Below are positions 43,946 to 53,700 of a stretch of 64,000 nt of DNA, piece by piece. The DNA lies in NCBI GenBank assembly GCA_028768545.1, contig CP054838.1, forward strand, positions 1,667,501 to 1,731,500, written 5' to 3'. A program made the position numbers and the translations under genes. Under the pieces are notes generated by a model. That model had not been told where the DNA came from, made no database searches, and worked only from the letters and a program-made list of their open reading frames with translations. Each line of letters begins with the position of its first letter. Position 1 is the first letter of the stretch. The stretch is from Desulfobacter sp. GTDB taxonomy: Bacteria > Desulfobacterota > Desulfobacteria > Desulfobacterales > Desulfobacteraceae.

Positions 43946-45400
43946 TTATCTTTTCCAGAACGAGGGGTAGAAGATGACCAGGGCGGAGAACATTTCCAGG
44001 CGGCCCACCAGCATGAGCCAGGATAAAAACCACTTGCCTGTGACCGAGATAAAGGCATAATTTTCACTGGGCCCCACATCCCCGAAACCAGGTCCGATAT
44101 TCATGAGTGTGGCAATCACTGAACTCATGGCCGTGGTAAAGTCCATATTGTCCGAGAGCACCATAAAACATCCCCCGCCCAGAACCAGAAAGATATTGAC
44201 GATAAAATAAAATACCGCTAACTGGCCGATCTGGTTGTCCACGGGCCGCTGGTTGAGCCGGACCGAGATGACTGACATGGGGGAGAAGAAAATCTGTTTG
44301 ATGGTGGCAATGCCGAATTTCCATATCAGGACATAATGAACCACTTTAATGCCCGAGGTGGTGGAGCCGGCACAGGCACCAATAAAACAGACCGCATATA
44401 AAAACATTTGTGAGGACTGGGGCCAGAGCTCGTAGTCTGCCGTGGTGAATCCGGTGGTGGTGAGCAGGGAGGTCACCTGGAAGGTCCCGTATCTCAAGGC
44501 ATCCCAAAAAGGATAGGTATTGTTTTGCCATAGCAGGAAGGTCACCATGCCGCAGAAAAAAAGGATAAAGCCTAAATACCACCTGAATTCGGTGTTTTTG
44601 ACAATGATTTTAAGGTTGCCCATCATGAGGTGGTAAAAGAGCATAAAGGTGACCCCGCCCAAAAACATGAAGGTGATGATCACCCAGTCAAAATAGGCAT
44701 TGTTGTAATGGCCGATACTGGCGTTATACGGTGAGTATCCCGAGGTGGAAACCGTGCCGAATGCATGGCAGAGAGAATCGAACAGAGACATGCCGCCTCC
44801 GCACATGAGAAGGGTCTGGATCAGGTTCAGCCCAATATAAATTCCCCAGAGCCAGACCATGGTGTCCCGGTTCCTGGGTATGAATTTTTCCCGGGTGATC
44901 ACCTGGCCTGGGGAAGATTCAGCCCTGAATATTCTCACCCCGCCCATGCCGTGGGGCAGAAAAATAATGGTCAGGGTGAGAAATCCCATGCCCCCCAAAA
45001 GGTGGGTCTGGCTCCGCCAGAAAATCAGCCCATGGGGCACCACCTCAATGTCTGTGAGTATGGTGGCCCCGGAGGTGGTATATCCGGACATCATTTCAAA
45101 AAAAGCATCCGTGAATGAGGGAATGGAGCCGTGGAAGATAAAAGGAAGGGCTGAGACCGCAGAGATCAGCACCCAGCCGAAAAAGGCAATGAAAAATCCG
45201 TCCTTGATATTCAGGGTGTGGTGGTGCCGGAATATTTTCCACAGAGGAATGCCTGCCGTTATGGTGATGGCGGCCGTTGCAACAAGGGCGTCCAAATCAT
45301 TTTCACCATAGATCAGGGAACAGAATATGGGGGCCAGCAAGGAGGTGCCGGTGATGATTAAAAGCTTTCCCAGCACATTGGTGATGGCTTTATAATTCAT
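43946..45400 (-). CDS. trkH: Trk potassium uptake channel TrkH
   Basis: 484 residues, ten or so hydrophobic helices. Potassium-channel-type selectivity loops appear as MSGYTTSGATIL, TVSTSGYSPY and LTTTGFTTADYEL, then GACAGSTTSGIKVVH, as expected for the four pseudo-repeats. Partner of TrkA encoded convergently. Confidence 0.93.
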   Translation of the reverse strand: MNYKAITNVLGKLLIITGTSLLAPIFCSLIYGENDLDALVATAAITITAGIPLWKIFRHHHTLNIKDGFFIAFFGWVLISAVSALPFIFHGSIPSFTDAFFEMMSGYTTSGATILTDIEVVPHGLIFWRSQTHLLGGMGFLTLTIIFLPHGMGGVRIFRAESSPGQVITREKFIPRNRDTMVWLWGIYIGLNLIQTLLMCGGGMSLFDSLCHAFGTVSTSGYSPYNASIGHYNNAYFDWVIITFMFLGGVTFMLFYHLMMGNLKIIVKNTEFRWYLGFILFFCGMVTFLLWQNNTYPFWDALRYGTFQVTSLLTTTGFTTADYELWPQSSQMFLYAVCFIGACAGSTTSGIKVVHYVLIWKFGIATIKQIFFSPMSVISVRLNQRPVDNQIGQLAVFYFIVNIFLVLGGGCFMVLSDNMDFTTAMSSVIATLMNIGPGFGDVGPSENYAFISVTGKWFLSWLMLVGRLEMFSALVIFYPSFWKR

Positions 45401-45587
45401 GGGCCTTATGGTCTCTTGTTATGGGTTGATCGCCCCCTTATTTACCTTAAACCTTGGGCCGGATCAACCCATTTCAGGATAATCTGATATGATTTGTTTA
45501 TAGGTGTGAAAACCATTATATTGAATCTGCATTATTTTTTTTACGGTTAACGTAAGATCTTTTGGAATACTAAAAAAAAATTTTTTC
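45401..45587. other. trkH upstream region and ISL3 target site
   Basis: A+T-rich DNA before trkH. Its last eight bases ATTTTTTC (45580-45587) are the left target duplication of the ISL3 element. No gene seen. Confidence 0.5.
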
Positions 45588-45703
45588 GGTTCATCAGAAA
45601 ATCGCGTACCTGGACTGAGAAACATCACTGGGAAGGCAATAACACAGTAAGGATTTTTATGCTTGAAATGATGGTGTGAACATGATCATGTTCTAATTTT
45701 TTT

Positions 45704-47014
45704 CAGTGATGTCCGGTTAGGTTTTTGCTTGCTCAATAATTTTTTGATCTTTGACAATATTGTCCCTGTTTGAACTATGAGAGCCCTGCTCCTCGCAGCC
45801 AAACAGGTCATTTAGAATGGCGGTTCGCAGCTGCCGAACTCTTTTGATCGTGACCTTTTCATTAAACTGTTTTTGGCAATGGATTGCCAGTAACAGGTAA
45901 GTGATAAGGCCGCCAAGAATCTGAACCATAAGGCCGTATTCACTGCGGGCAATGAGATGATATACCTTCAGATGTTCTTTCCACCATTTGAAAAAATCCT
46001 CAATGGTCCACCGGAGTTTATAAATTGTTGCTATTTGTTCCGCTGTTAAATCATGCCTGTCAGTTGCCACATAGTATTTGACGCCAGCAATTTTATAGCC
46101 AACAACCCGAACAGGCCTTTTCGTCTGGTTTTGATTCGGAGTACCAAGTTTAACCAGTGCATCATAAAAAATGTAGCTGTCGGAAGGGGTCTCGTGGTTA
46201 TCAATAATTGTTCTTGTTGTCCTGGTTTTTATACGGCAGACAAAATGTTTGCCTTGCTCCTGAAGCAGGTCAAATTCTTTATGGGATTGATATCCACGAT
46301 CCATAACACCTGTTTGCCCCTTGGAAAGTATTTTGGGAACAAAAGTGCGTTCAGCGCCGTTGCCTTCAGTCAAAAAGATTTTGTTTGGGATTCCGTGATT
46401 AATGTCAAATCCGCAATGTACTTTGGCTTTTTTACTTCCTTTTCTGTAGTTCGCCCAGTGCATTGAAAGGACTGCATTTATGAGACTACCGTCAATGGAA
46501 ACCAACTCTCCTAACTCGGCGTGTTCACCCGGATGACACTCAAGAGCCTGTTTATAAAGATCCTCAAAGATAAATTGCAGTTGTTCGAGTCCCCTGTGAT
46601 TGATGGCTTCACAGAAACTACTACGGCTGATACCACCGTCTGGCGCAATATTTTCTTTAGCAAAAACATTCTCCTTGAGATCCTGAATTAAATGTCGGGC
46701 AGACTTGTGCTCCTGAAGATGGAAATAAACCAAAGCATTTATCTGGTCTTCGAATGTCATTTTTAAAGGGCGGTCTCCTCGAGATTGTAATTCCGGTGCT
46801 TTTGAAAGTGACTTTATCAGAGGGCACCTGAAATTGTCAAAGTTCAGGGACCGTAGTTGTTTTTTAGGGACTGAGATGTGCGTCATTTGAGCTCCTTGAG
46901 TTAAATTTTCAAGGCGCACAAAAATTTTTACGCACATTTGTCAACACAAAACAGACTGTTTTTTCAATGATTTTAGATGCTTTTTATATGCAACAACCTA
47001 ACCGGACACTACTG
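45704..47014 (-). mobile_element. IS4-family insertion sequence, copy A (1311 bp)
   Basis: Bounded by inverted repeats with the shared core TGTCCGGTTAGGTT. A 9-base perfect target duplication AATTTTTTT lies at 45695-45703 and 47015-47023. Nested within the ISL3 element, so it arrived later. Confidence 0.93.
45717..46886 (-). CDS. IS4-family transposase (copy A)
   Basis: 389 residues from ATG 46886, which follows AAGGAGCTCAA; the frame stays open 51 bases further upstream. DDE residues are in LVSIDGSLI, VMDRGYQSH and the YxxRWTIEDFFKWWKEHLK signature (Y-2-R-3-E-6-K) of IS4 transposases. Intact. Confidence 0.93.
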   Translation of the reverse strand: MTHISVPKKQLRSLNFDNFRCPLIKSLSKAPELQSRGDRPLKMTFEDQINALVYFHLQEHKSARHLIQDLKENVFAKENIAPDGGISRSSFCEAINHRGLEQLQFIFEDLYKQALECHPGEHAELGELVSIDGSLINAVLSMHWANYRKGSKKAKVHCGFDINHGIPNKIFLTEGNGAERTFVPKILSKGQTGVMDRGYQSHKEFDLLQEQGKHFVCRIKTRTTRTIIDNHETPSDSYIFYDALVKLGTPNQNQTKRPVRVVGYKIAGVKYYVATDRHDLTAEQIATIYKLRWTIEDFFKWWKEHLKVYHLIARSEYGLMVQILGGLITYLLLAIHCQKQFNEKVTIKRVRQLRTAILNDLFGCEEQGSHSSNRDNIVKDQKIIEQAKT

Positions 47015-47055
47015 AATTTTTTTGTGTTATTCGCACAAAATCGGAGAATGAATTA

Positions 47056-48270
47056 ATGTCCACAAGCTTCATATACCATGCCTTTGGCCTTCGTGACTAC
47101 TTTTATAAAACAACGCGTTTCATCGGTGGAATAATCACTTTTGAACTCATACCAAAACCGGAGGCGGTAAAATGCCCGGAATGTAATTCCAGGTCCGTCA
47201 CCAGGAAAGGGATTGTGACAAGAGATCTCAGAACAATACCGGTAGGTTCAAAACCCGTGATTCTCAGGACGGCTATCCAGAGAATTTGGTGTTCGTTCTG
47301 TCAATTTGTCCGGCAAATCAAACTATCCTTTGCCCAGGAGGGGAAAAGCTATACCCGGGCTTTTGAACGGTATGTCTTGGAGTTGTCTCAGTTCATGACA
47401 ATCAAAGATATTGCCATCCATTTAAGGATCAGCTGGGATACGATAAAGCAGATCCAGAAAGAAGACCTGCTGAGGCGTTATCGAAATATCCCCCTTGAGA
47501 AAGTCCGGCAGATTGCCATAGATGAAATTTCCATAGGGAAAGGGCATAAATACTTGACCATCGTGATGGATCTGGAATCCGGTAGAATTCTGCACGTGGG
47601 AGAAGGAAAAGGTGGTGAAGCTTTGAAATCTTTTTGGACAAAAGTGAAAATATCGAAAGCAAAAATCAAAGCCGTCAGCATCGATATGTCCCCGGCATAC
47701 TTGAGTGCTGTTATTGAAAATCTTTCTGGTTCAGCAATTGTCTTTGACAGATTTCATGTTGTTAAATTGTTCAATGAGAAACTGTCGGATTTCAGGCGAA
47801 AGCTCTACAACCTTCTTGCCAATACCGGGCAACAAAAACTTCTGAAGGGAGTCCGGTGGCTTTTGTTAAAAAATCCCGAAAACCTCAGTGATGACAAGAA
47901 GGAGGCCCAACGGTTAGAAGAAGCATTGAAAATAAATCAGCCGCTATTGGTAGTCTACTACATGAAAGAGGAACTCAGGCAAATATGGAATCAAAAGAAA
48001 AAAGAAACAGCTGAAAAGATAGTCAGCAATTGGATCAATCTGGCCAATATTTCCAAAATTCCAATGTTGATGAAATTTGCCAAGACCTTGGCTGTGCACA
48101 GGCAAAGAATCCTTTCATACTATGATTACAGGATATCTACAGGTCCTTTAGAAGGGACAAATAACAAGATAAAAACCATGAAACGGAAAGCTTATGGATA
48201 CAGGGATTCGGAGTTTTTCAGGTTGAAACTTTTGGACCTTCACAATAAAAGGTACGCATTAATCGGATGA
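47056..48270 (+). CDS. ISL3-family transposase
   Basis: 404 residues. N-terminal zinc ribbon (CPECNSRSV ... CSFCQFV), an HTH near 115-135, and the DDE domain AIDEISIGKGHKYLTIVMDL, SIDMSPAYLSAV with the FDRFHVVKLFNE segment, then TGPLEGTNNKIKTMKRKAYG with the Glu. The stop lies inside the right inverted repeat. Confidence 0.95.
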   Translation: MSTSFIYHAFGLRDYFYKTTRFIGGIITFELIPKPEAVKCPECNSRSVTRKGIVTRDLRTIPVGSKPVILRTAIQRIWCSFCQFVRQIKLSFAQEGKSYTRAFERYVLELSQFMTIKDIAIHLRISWDTIKQIQKEDLLRRYRNIPLEKVRQIAIDEISIGKGHKYLTIVMDLESGRILHVGEGKGGEALKSFWTKVKISKAKIKAVSIDMSPAYLSAVIENLSGSAIVFDRFHVVKLFNEKLSDFRRKLYNLLANTGQQKLLKGVRWLLLKNPENLSDDKKEAQRLEEALKINQPLLVVYYMKEELRQIWNQKKKETAEKIVSNWINLANISKIPMLMKFAKTLAVHRQRILSYYDYRISTGPLEGTNNKIKTMKRKAYGYRDSEFFRLKLLDLHNKRYALIG

Positions 48271-48321
48271 ACCATTTTTTCCAATGGGGGAATTGCCAAA
48301 CCATGGGTAGGATAATTTTTC

Positions 48322-49110
48322 ATGAACTTTATTGATGTGCACACCCATCTCCATGATAAACGGATCATCGATCATGTCCCTGAAATGATCCGCAGGGCAA
48401 GGTCTTGCGGCCTTAAATTCATGGTGACCTGCGCCACCATGGCAAAAAATTTTGAATCCACTGCCAAGCTGGCTGAAACCCATGGGGATGTGCTGCCCTG
48501 TTTCGGGGTTCACCCCTGGTTTTTGGATACCCTGGAACCTTGCTGGGAGATGAATCTGGCTAGCTGGCTTGATAAAATGCCTTCGGGCGTGGGCGAAATC
48601 GGCCTGGATTTTTCAGACAAAGGCAGTGACAGAGATTTTCAGATCCGGGTGTTCAACGCCCAGATGGCCCTGGCCTCAGACTTGAACCGTCCTGTCTCCA
48701 TTCATATCAGGCATGCCTGGGATGCCTTTATTCATATCCTTAAAAAAAACGGTCCATTGAAAAACAAGGGACTGGTTCATTCCTTTTCAGGGTCAGCCGA
48801 CCTTGTCCGAATATTGGAAAAATACAATCTTCATATCTCTTTTTCAGGCGCTGTGACCCGGCCCAATGCCAAAAAAACAATCAAGGCATTGAATGCCGTT
48901 TCCCTGGATCGGATTCTATTTGAAACCGATGCACCCGACATATTGCCAAGCCTGGGCAATGATGAAAAAGTGTTTGATCGGTTGAATCATCCGGCCAATC
49001 TGCCTGGCATTGTGCGCATTGCAGCCCAGCACCGGAAAATGGGGTTTGAGAAATTGGCCGACCTTAGTTATACTAACGGGCTGAACCTGTTTAATTCGAT
49101 AATTTTATAA
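48322..49110 (+). CDS. TatD-family metal-dependent hydrolase
   Basis: 262 residues, TIM-barrel. Metal ligands: DVHTHLH at the N terminus, GEIGLDF (Glu), HIRHAW and LVHSFSG (His), and ETDAPD (Asp). Relatives are DNases or D-aminoacyl-tRNA-like hydrolases. Followed 14 bases later by tcdA. Confidence 0.88.
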   Translation: MNFIDVHTHLHDKRIIDHVPEMIRRARSCGLKFMVTCATMAKNFESTAKLAETHGDVLPCFGVHPWFLDTLEPCWEMNLASWLDKMPSGVGEIGLDFSDKGSDRDFQIRVFNAQMALASDLNRPVSIHIRHAWDAFIHILKKNGPLKNKGLVHSFSGSADLVRILEKYNLHISFSGAVTRPNAKKTIKALNAVSLDRILFETDAPDILPSLGNDEKVFDRLNHPANLPGIVRIAAQHRKMGFEKLADLSYTNGLNLFNSIIL

Positions 49111-49124
49111 GGATTTTAGATCAG

Positions 49125-49883
49125 ATGGATGAACTTTCAGCGGGGGGGGAGGGCAATCCCTTTGCCAGAACTCAACAGCTTTTGGGCAGAACCGCCATTG
49201 AAGCATTAAAAAACTGCCGGGTGGCCGTTTTCGGTCTTGGTGCCGTCGGTTCCTTTGCCACAGAGGCCCTGGCCCGGTCCGGGGTGGGATCTCTTAAATT
49301 GGTGGATTTTGACCGGGTGGACGCATCCAATATCAATCGTCAGCTCTATGCCTTAAATTCTACAATGGGTCGGGAAAAGGCCCAGATTGCCCGGGATAGG
49401 ATAAAGGATATCAATCCCCTGTGCCAGGTTGAGTCTCATTCAACCTTTGTGAATTCAGACAGCCTTGTCTCCCTTTTAAGTGATGATCTGGATATGGTGG
49501 TGGACGCCATTGACGGGCTCAACTCAAAGGTGAACCTGATTTTCGGGGCCAAAACCATGGGGCTGAACCTGGTCTCTTCCATGGGGGCTGCCGGCCGGGT
49601 TGATATTTCCATGATCCGGACAGGGGACCTGTTTGAGTCTTCGGTCTGTCCTCTGGCCAGAATGGTCCGCCAGCGGCTGAGACGGCGGGGGCTTTCCCAT
49701 GGGGTGCCCTGTGTCTATTCTGTTGAACCGCCCTTGAATAAACAGCCCTTTAACCCTGAAGATGCCGGCGAGGCAATGGCGGATCACGGCCGGCCAAGAC
49801 CGCCTCTGGGCACCATTGCCTGGGTGCCGGGATGTTTCGGCCTGGCCCTGGCCGGCCAGGCCGTTGAAATGATCATTTCATAA
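49125..49883 (+). CDS. tcdA: tRNA threonylcarbamoyladenosine dehydratase TcdA (E1/ThiF-like)
   Basis: 252 residues. ATP-binding GLGAVGSFATEALARSGVG, substrate segment DASNINRQLYAL and the C-terminal block SVEPP typical of TcdA (CsdL), which converts t6A to its cyclic form in tRNA. Lacks the second zinc pair of MoeB, which supports TcdA. Confidence 0.88.
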   Translation: MDELSAGGEGNPFARTQQLLGRTAIEALKNCRVAVFGLGAVGSFATEALARSGVGSLKLVDFDRVDASNINRQLYALNSTMGREKAQIARDRIKDINPLCQVESHSTFVNSDSLVSLLSDDLDMVVDAIDGLNSKVNLIFGAKTMGLNLVSSMGAAGRVDISMIRTGDLFESSVCPLARMVRQRLRRRGLSHGVPCVYSVEPPLNKQPFNPEDAGEAMADHGRPRPPLGTIAWVPGCFGLALAGQAVEMIIS

Positions 49884-49950
49884 AATTTTTGGAAGGCTGG
49901 CCAGACAGACCTGTGAACTAGTCAAAGGCCATCTTTGTTTTCCATTCTTT

Positions 49951-50460
49951 CTAGACATTGTCCACAAGGCCTGGGCCTGGTTCAAGAGTCTTTTTGCCCG
50001 GTTTCCAGCCCGACGGAGTGGCCTGGGTCCCTTTTGATTCCCGGACCAGCTGGAATGCCTGGAGCTGCCTTAGACTTTCACTGACATTCCGTCCCACCGG
50101 AGGCGTCAACACTTCATAGCCCTGGACAATGCCGTCCGGGTCAATGATGAATCTTCCCCGGGTTTCCACACCAGCCTCTTCATCATAGATGCCGTAAATT
50201 TCTCCGATTTTTCCCCCGGCATCCGAAAGCATGGGAAAGGGGACCCCGCCCTCGACCATTTTGGAGAGTTCATGGTCATCCCACATCTTGTGGACAAACA
50301 TGGAGTCGATGCTCATGGATAATACTGCCACCCCGAGTTTCTCAAATTCATTGTATTTTTCAGCAACTGCTGAAATTTCAGTGGCTCAGACAAAGGTGAA
50401 ATCACCGGGATAAAAACAGAGCACCACCCATTTTCCCAGATAATCTGACAAACTGACATT
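49951..50460 (-). pseudogene. Selenocysteine peroxiredoxin, C-terminal part including Sec (cut by IS256 copy 5)
   Basis: Rebuilt across the IS, the gene encodes a 228-residue AhpC/TSA peroxiredoxin. The peroxidatic site reads FTFVUATE, with TGA (50388-50386) at the position of the catalytic Cys, Sec84 in the rebuilt protein. The C-terminal resolving-Cys motif VCPA is replaced by QATPSGW, as in known Sec-containing peroxiredoxins. A UGA-adjacent hairpin follows. Without the first 59 residues and a start signal this part is dead unless the IS is excised. Confidence 0.9.
50358..50388 (-). promoter_or_regulatory. SECIS-like hairpin of the peroxiredoxin gene
   Basis: 17 bases after the UGA, TTTCAGC (50375-50369) pairs with GCTGAAA (50364-50358) around the loop AGTT, whose G is in the second position. 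Matches bacterial SECIS geometry. Confidence 0.7.
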
Positions 50461-50468
50461 GATGAATC

Positions 50469-51919
50469 AAGGGCGTTCAAAATTCTGTGTCAGTTGAATG
50501 AAAGCTGATATACTCAGCTAAATAAGGAGAACTGACATGACCGAAGAAAACACCGAATTTGATTTTCAAAAAGCCCTTAAAGGCATCCAGGAAGGTAAAC
50601 CCTTCACAGGTAAGGGCGGCGTCCTTACATCATTAATCAAAAATCTTGCTGAAGCTGCTCTTGAAGGAGAGTTGGAGTCCCATCTCGGGCAGGAAGTTTC
50701 TGCCAACCGCCGTAATGGAAAAAGCAAAAAGACCATTAAATCCCTGGATGGTAAATTTGAGCTGGAAACCCCGCGTGACAGGGCCGGAACCTTCTCTCCA
50801 CAGATCGTCAAAAAACATCAGACAACGCTCAGCGATGAAATTGAAAGAAAGATAATAGCCCTTTACGGCCTGGGCATGAGTTATAATGATATGGCTTCCC
50901 ATTTACAGGAAATCTATGGACTTGAGATTTCAAATGCCACTCTGAGCACCATTACCGATAAAATCATCCATACCGTCAAAGAATGGCAGGCCAGGCCGTT
51001 GGAAAATGTGTACCCAATCGTATGGCTTGATGCCATACATTATAAAGTACGAGAAAACGGAAAGGTCGGCAGCAAAGCCGTTTACACAATTCTTGGGGTG
51101 AATATCGAGGGCCGCAAAGAGGTTCTTGGGCTGTACATATCCGAGAATGAGGGTGCGAACTTCTGGCTGCAGGTGTTAACAGACCTTTCAAACCGAGGGG
51201 TAAAAGATATCCTGATTGCCTGTGTTGATGGTCTAAAAGGTTTTCCCGAGGCCATTGAGACCATATTCCCGGACACAGAAGTTCAACTCTGCGTAGTCCA
51301 CCAGATCCGAAATTCATTGAAATACGTTGGTTCCAAAAATAAAAAGGAATTTATGGCAGATCTAAAACGTGTTTATAAAGCGGTCAATAAGGATCTGGCC
51401 GAAGAAGAACTGGATATCTTGGAAAATAAATGGAATGACAAATACCCGATTGTGATAAAATCCTGGCGGAACAACTGGGAACGCCTCAGTCATTTCTTTA
51501 AATATCCAGAAGAGATTCGACGGATAATATACACCACAAATACCATTGAGGCTGTGCATCGACAGTTTCGAAAACTGACCAAAACAAAGGGATCATTCCC
51601 GAACCAGGACAGCCTGTTAAAGCTGCTTTACATGGGGATCCAGAACGCCAGTAAAAAATGGACAATGCCGATTCAAAATTGGTCACTGACAATTTCCCAG
51701 TTGGCAATTTTCTTTGAAGGCCGGCTGGATAAAGAGCTGGGAATTTGATAGGGATTTATTTACAGATGGAAAAGATGGTTCCAGGAACTCCACTCCAGCA
51801 AAAGTCAACTCCTCCGACGTGGCTGATTGAAGGCCCATTCTCGGACCTGACTTTTACTTCCGCTGGCGCTGAGGCAGATCCGGGAACCGAAACCGTGACA
51901 CAGAATTCTGAACATTCCC
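50469..51919 (+). mobile_element. IS256-family insertion sequence, copy 5 (1451 bp)
   Basis: Perfect 8-base target duplication GATGAATC (50461-50468 and 51920-51927). Identical ends and length to copy 1. The perfect duplication suggests a recent insertion and fixes the exact element boundaries for this family. Confidence 0.95.
50537..51748 (+). CDS. IS256-family transposase (copy 5)
   Basis: 403 residues, intact; FELETPRD instead of FELKTPRD distinguishes it from the others. Transcribed against the interrupted peroxiredoxin gene. Confidence 0.95.
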   Translation: MTEENTEFDFQKALKGIQEGKPFTGKGGVLTSLIKNLAEAALEGELESHLGQEVSANRRNGKSKKTIKSLDGKFELETPRDRAGTFSPQIVKKHQTTLSDEIERKIIALYGLGMSYNDMASHLQEIYGLEISNATLSTITDKIIHTVKEWQARPLENVYPIVWLDAIHYKVRENGKVGSKAVYTILGVNIEGRKEVLGLYISENEGANFWLQVLTDLSNRGVKDILIACVDGLKGFPEAIETIFPDTEVQLCVVHQIRNSLKYVGSKNKKEFMADLKRVYKAVNKDLAEEELDILENKWNDKYPIVIKSWRNNWERLSHFFKYPEEIRRIIYTTNTIEAVHRQFRKLTKTKGSFPNQDSLLKLLYMGIQNASKKWTMPIQNWSLTISQLAIFFEGRLDKELGI

Positions 51920-52096
51920 GATGAATCCGCCTTTCTGGTAACCGGCTGCCGTAAATTCCGGGGCTTTTTTCCCTACTTTGATCATTGGTTTTATCTCCTT
52001 TTTCGCAGCGATGATTTCTTCCGGGATCTCTTTTGTCTCTTCCTGGGCAGGTCCGCCCGTGGGCCGGGTGCATCTGGCACTCACTTTTTCGGCCAT
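51920..52096 (-). pseudogene. Selenocysteine peroxiredoxin, N-terminal part
   Basis: Starts at ATG 52096 behind AGGAGG and encodes 59 residues: a polar leader (MAEKVSARCTRPTGGPAQ) not typical of AhpC, then MIKVGKKAPEFTAAGYQKGG, the usual peroxiredoxin start. Dropping one GATGAATC copy joins it in frame to 50460 as GGFINVSLSDYLGKW. Confidence 0.9.
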
Positions 52097-52247
52097 AAAT
52101 CCTCCTGTAATTAATTTGTTTGTGCAGAAGCTCTCGGGTTTTGAACGGCTCCTGCAAAAAAATGAAAGACCAGGTGTCATTGAATTTTGTGTAAGGCTTG
52201 TATCCTGGTATTTTAAATTATTTTTTTAAAAAAGAAAGGATTTAAAT

Positions 52248-53558
52248 CAGTGATGTCCGGTTAGGTTTTTGCTTGCTCAATAATTTTTTGATCTTTGACA
52301 ATATTGTCCCTGTTTGAACTATGAGAGCCCTGCTCCTCGAAGCCAAACAGGTCATTTAGAATGGCGGTTCGCAGCTGCCGAACTCTTTTGATCGTGACCT
52401 TTTCATTAAACTGTTTTTGGCAATGGATTGCCAGTAACAGGTAAGTGATAAGGCCGCCAAGAATCTGAACCATAAGGTCGTATTCACTGCGGGCAATGAG
52501 ATGATATACCTTCAGATGTTCTTTCCACCATTTGAAAAAATCCTCAATGGTCCACCGGAGTTTATAAATTGTTGCTATTTGTTCCGCTGTTAAATCATGC
52601 CTGTCAGTTGCCACATAGTATTTGACGCCAGCCATTTTATAGCCAACAACCCGAACAGGCCTTTTCGTCTGGTTTTGATTCGGAGTACCAAGTTTAACCA
52701 GTGCATCATAAAAAATGTAGCTGTCGGAAGGGGTCTCGTGGTTATCAATAATTGTTCTTGTTGTCCTGGTTTTTATACGGCAGACAAAATGTTTGCCTTG
52801 CTCCTGAAGCAGGTCAAATTCTTTATGGGATTGATATCCACGATCCATAACACCTGTTTGCCCCTTGGAAAGTATTTTGGGAACAAAAGTGCGTTCAGCG
52901 CCGTTGCCTTCAGTCAAAAAGATTTTGTTTGGGATTCCGTGATTAATGTCAAATCCGCAATGTACTTTGGCTTTTTTACTTCCTTTTCTGTAGTTCGCCC
53001 AGTGCATTGAAAGGACTGCATTTATGAGACTACCGTCAATGGAAACCAACTCTCCTAACTCGGCGTGTTCACCCGGATGACACTCAAGAGCCTGTTTATA
53101 AAGATCCTCAAAGATAAATTGCAGTTGTTCGAGTCCCCTGTGATTGATGGCTTCACAGAAACTACTACGGCTGATACCACCGTCTGGCGCAATATTTTCT
53201 TTAGCAAAAACATTCTCCTTGAGATCCTGAATTAAATGTCGGGCAGACTTGTGCTCCTGAAGATGGAAATAAACCAAAGCATTTATCTGGTCTTCGAATG
53301 TCATTTTTAAAGGGCGGTCTCCTCGAGATTGTAATTCCGGTGCTTTTGAAAGTGACTTTATCAGAGGGCACCTGAAATTGTCAAAGTTCAGGGACCGTAG
53401 TTGTTTTTTAGGGACTGAGATGTGCGTCATTTGAGCTCCTTGAGTTAAGTTTTCAAGGCGCACAAAAATTTTTACGCACATTTGTCAACACAAAACAGAC
53501 TGTTTTTTCAATGATTTTAGATGCTTTTTATATGCAACAACCTAACCGGACACTACTG
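52248..53558 (-). mobile_element. IS4-family insertion sequence, copy B (1311 bp)
   Basis: Same length and ends as copy A. Perfect 9-base duplication GATTTAAAT at 52239-52247 and 53559-53567. It sits about 150 bases upstream of the peroxiredoxin start and may also have separated that gene from its promoter. Confidence 0.93.
52261..53430 (-). CDS. IS4-family transposase (copy B)
   Basis: 389 residues from the ATG after AAGGAGCTCAA. Differs from copy A at three residues (M for I in KMAGVKYY, D for G in SEYDLM, F for C in LFGFEEQ), so the two copies are close but not identical. Intact DDE. Confidence 0.93.
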   Translation of the reverse strand: MTHISVPKKQLRSLNFDNFRCPLIKSLSKAPELQSRGDRPLKMTFEDQINALVYFHLQEHKSARHLIQDLKENVFAKENIAPDGGISRSSFCEAINHRGLEQLQFIFEDLYKQALECHPGEHAELGELVSIDGSLINAVLSMHWANYRKGSKKAKVHCGFDINHGIPNKIFLTEGNGAERTFVPKILSKGQTGVMDRGYQSHKEFDLLQEQGKHFVCRIKTRTTRTIIDNHETPSDSYIFYDALVKLGTPNQNQTKRPVRVVGYKMAGVKYYVATDRHDLTAEQIATIYKLRWTIEDFFKWWKEHLKVYHLIARSEYDLMVQILGGLITYLLLAIHCQKQFNEKVTIKRVRQLRTAILNDLFGFEEQGSHSSNRDNIVKDQKIIEQAKT

Positions 53559-53643
53559 GATTTAAATTATCAATGGAAAATAAGATAAGAGATTGGTTTA
53601 ATCTATGGGGATTTACCAGAAGAAAATGTATTAAAGACTGGGT

Positions 53644-53669
53644 CTGCCAGGGGCGGTGGCCCCTGGCAG
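53644..53669. terminator. Strong hairpin downstream of the acyl-CoA ligase gene
   Basis: Perfect 11-bp stem CTGCCAGGGGC / GCCCCTGGCAG with a four-base GGTG loop, 32 bases past the ligase stop on the minus strand. It lacks a T run, so it may be a processing or Rho-linked end rather than a classic intrinsic terminator. Confidence 0.55.
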
Positions 53670-53700
53670 ATAAAGATCAGGTCTTGGCTGGAAACCTGCT

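Larger units (their letters stand above)
45588..48273 (+). mobile_element. ISL3-family element carrying a nested IS4 element
   Basis: Ends are inverted repeats sharing GGTTCATC and CGTACCT (45588-45611 and 48250-48273). ATTTTTTC flanks it on both sides (45580-45587 and 48274-48281), a perfect 8-base duplication as expected of ISL3. Without the IS4 element and its duplicated target (1320 bases) it would be 1366 bases. The IS4 landed in its non-coding left part, 41 bases before the transposase start. Confidence 0.9.

Noticed and set aside
46053..46466. 137-codon ORF antisense to the IS4 transposase (also 52597-53010)
   Set aside because: Shadow of the transposase gene; no start signal and no similarity to known passenger genes.
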